Source: Thermoflexus sp.
Lineage (GTDB): Bacteria; Chloroflexota; Anaerolineae; B4-G1; DUEL01
Length of the DNA: 5,909 nucleotides
Assembly (NCBI GenBank): GCA_028276215.1
Contig: JAPYWT010000171.1
Span: 1-5,909 of the forward strand
Direction of reading: 5' to 3'
The position numbers and the translations under genes are program-made. The notes beneath the pieces are model-generated. The model saw nothing but the letters and a program-made list of their open reading frames with translations. It was not told the DNA's origin and did not search any database. The stretch's first letter is position 1, and every line of letters begins with the position of its first letter. Of this stretch, positions 5,884-5,909 are shown piece after piece.

Positions 5884-5909
5884 ATAGGTATGAGGGGTTG
5901 CGGCGGCGG

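Noticed and set aside
5889..5899. An 11-base repeat (TATGAGGGGTT) shared with 1764-1774 at the first UGA
   Set aside because: A few 11-base matches are expected by chance in a window of this size, and the second copy lies after the terminator with no matching hairpin.
5864..5909. Start of another gene at the right edge
   Set aside because: There is an ATG at 5890, but no ribosome site and only 20 bases of sequence, so nothing can be supported.

Overview
This GC-rich window carries one bacterial operon for a membrane-bound [NiFe] hydrogenase of the group 1 (H2-uptake) type. The genes, all on the + strand, are: Tat-exported small subunit, large subunit, maturation endopeptidase, Tat-exported four-cluster ferredoxin, FdnI-like cytochrome b, and a stand-alone receiver-domain protein. 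A strong hairpin terminator closes the operon. Successive genes overlap by 4 bp or are separated by 19 bp or less, so they are probably cotranscribed from a sigma70-type promoter near 255-283. The host cannot be named with certainty. High GC, the Tat hydrogenase/formate-dehydrogenase-like module and palindromic intergenic elements would fit a Chloroflexota-like bacterium, but that is a low-confidence guess.

The central observation is in the large subunit. Its reading frame runs without a frameshift from 1586 to 3304, but it contains two in-frame TGA codons (1766-1768 and 1775-1777). They fall exactly at the two cysteines of the N-terminal nickel-binding motif (RICGVCTTVH in the family, R-I-TGA-G-V-TGA-T-T-V-H here). 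All other parts of the enzyme look intact, including the C-terminal motif DPCMACAVH, whose cysteines are ordinary TGC and TGT codons. TGA serves as a normal stop for three genes in the window. A stem-loop with a GU-containing apical loop lies just downstream, at a distance suited to a bacterial SECIS element. The simplest reading is a [NiFe] hydrogenase with two selenocysteines in the L1 motif (UxxU). The known [NiFeSe] enzymes instead carry a single Sec in the L2 motif.

Layout: 1-115 holds a large interrupted palindrome. 145-240 holds an 80-bp MITE-like element with 12-bp perfect terminal inverted repeats and an exact 8-bp target duplication. 255-283 is the promoter. About 290-484 is a long leader with possible hairpins and a two-codon mini-ORF. 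485-5822 are the six genes. 5844-5883 is the terminator, and nothing is recognisable after it.

Inferred function: H2 is split at the exported large subunit. Electrons pass through the three clusters of the small subunit, then the HybA-like ferredoxin, then the haem b of the FdnI-like protein to the quinone pool. The protease trims the large-subunit C-terminus after metal insertion. The receiver protein may link the operon to a phosphorelay.
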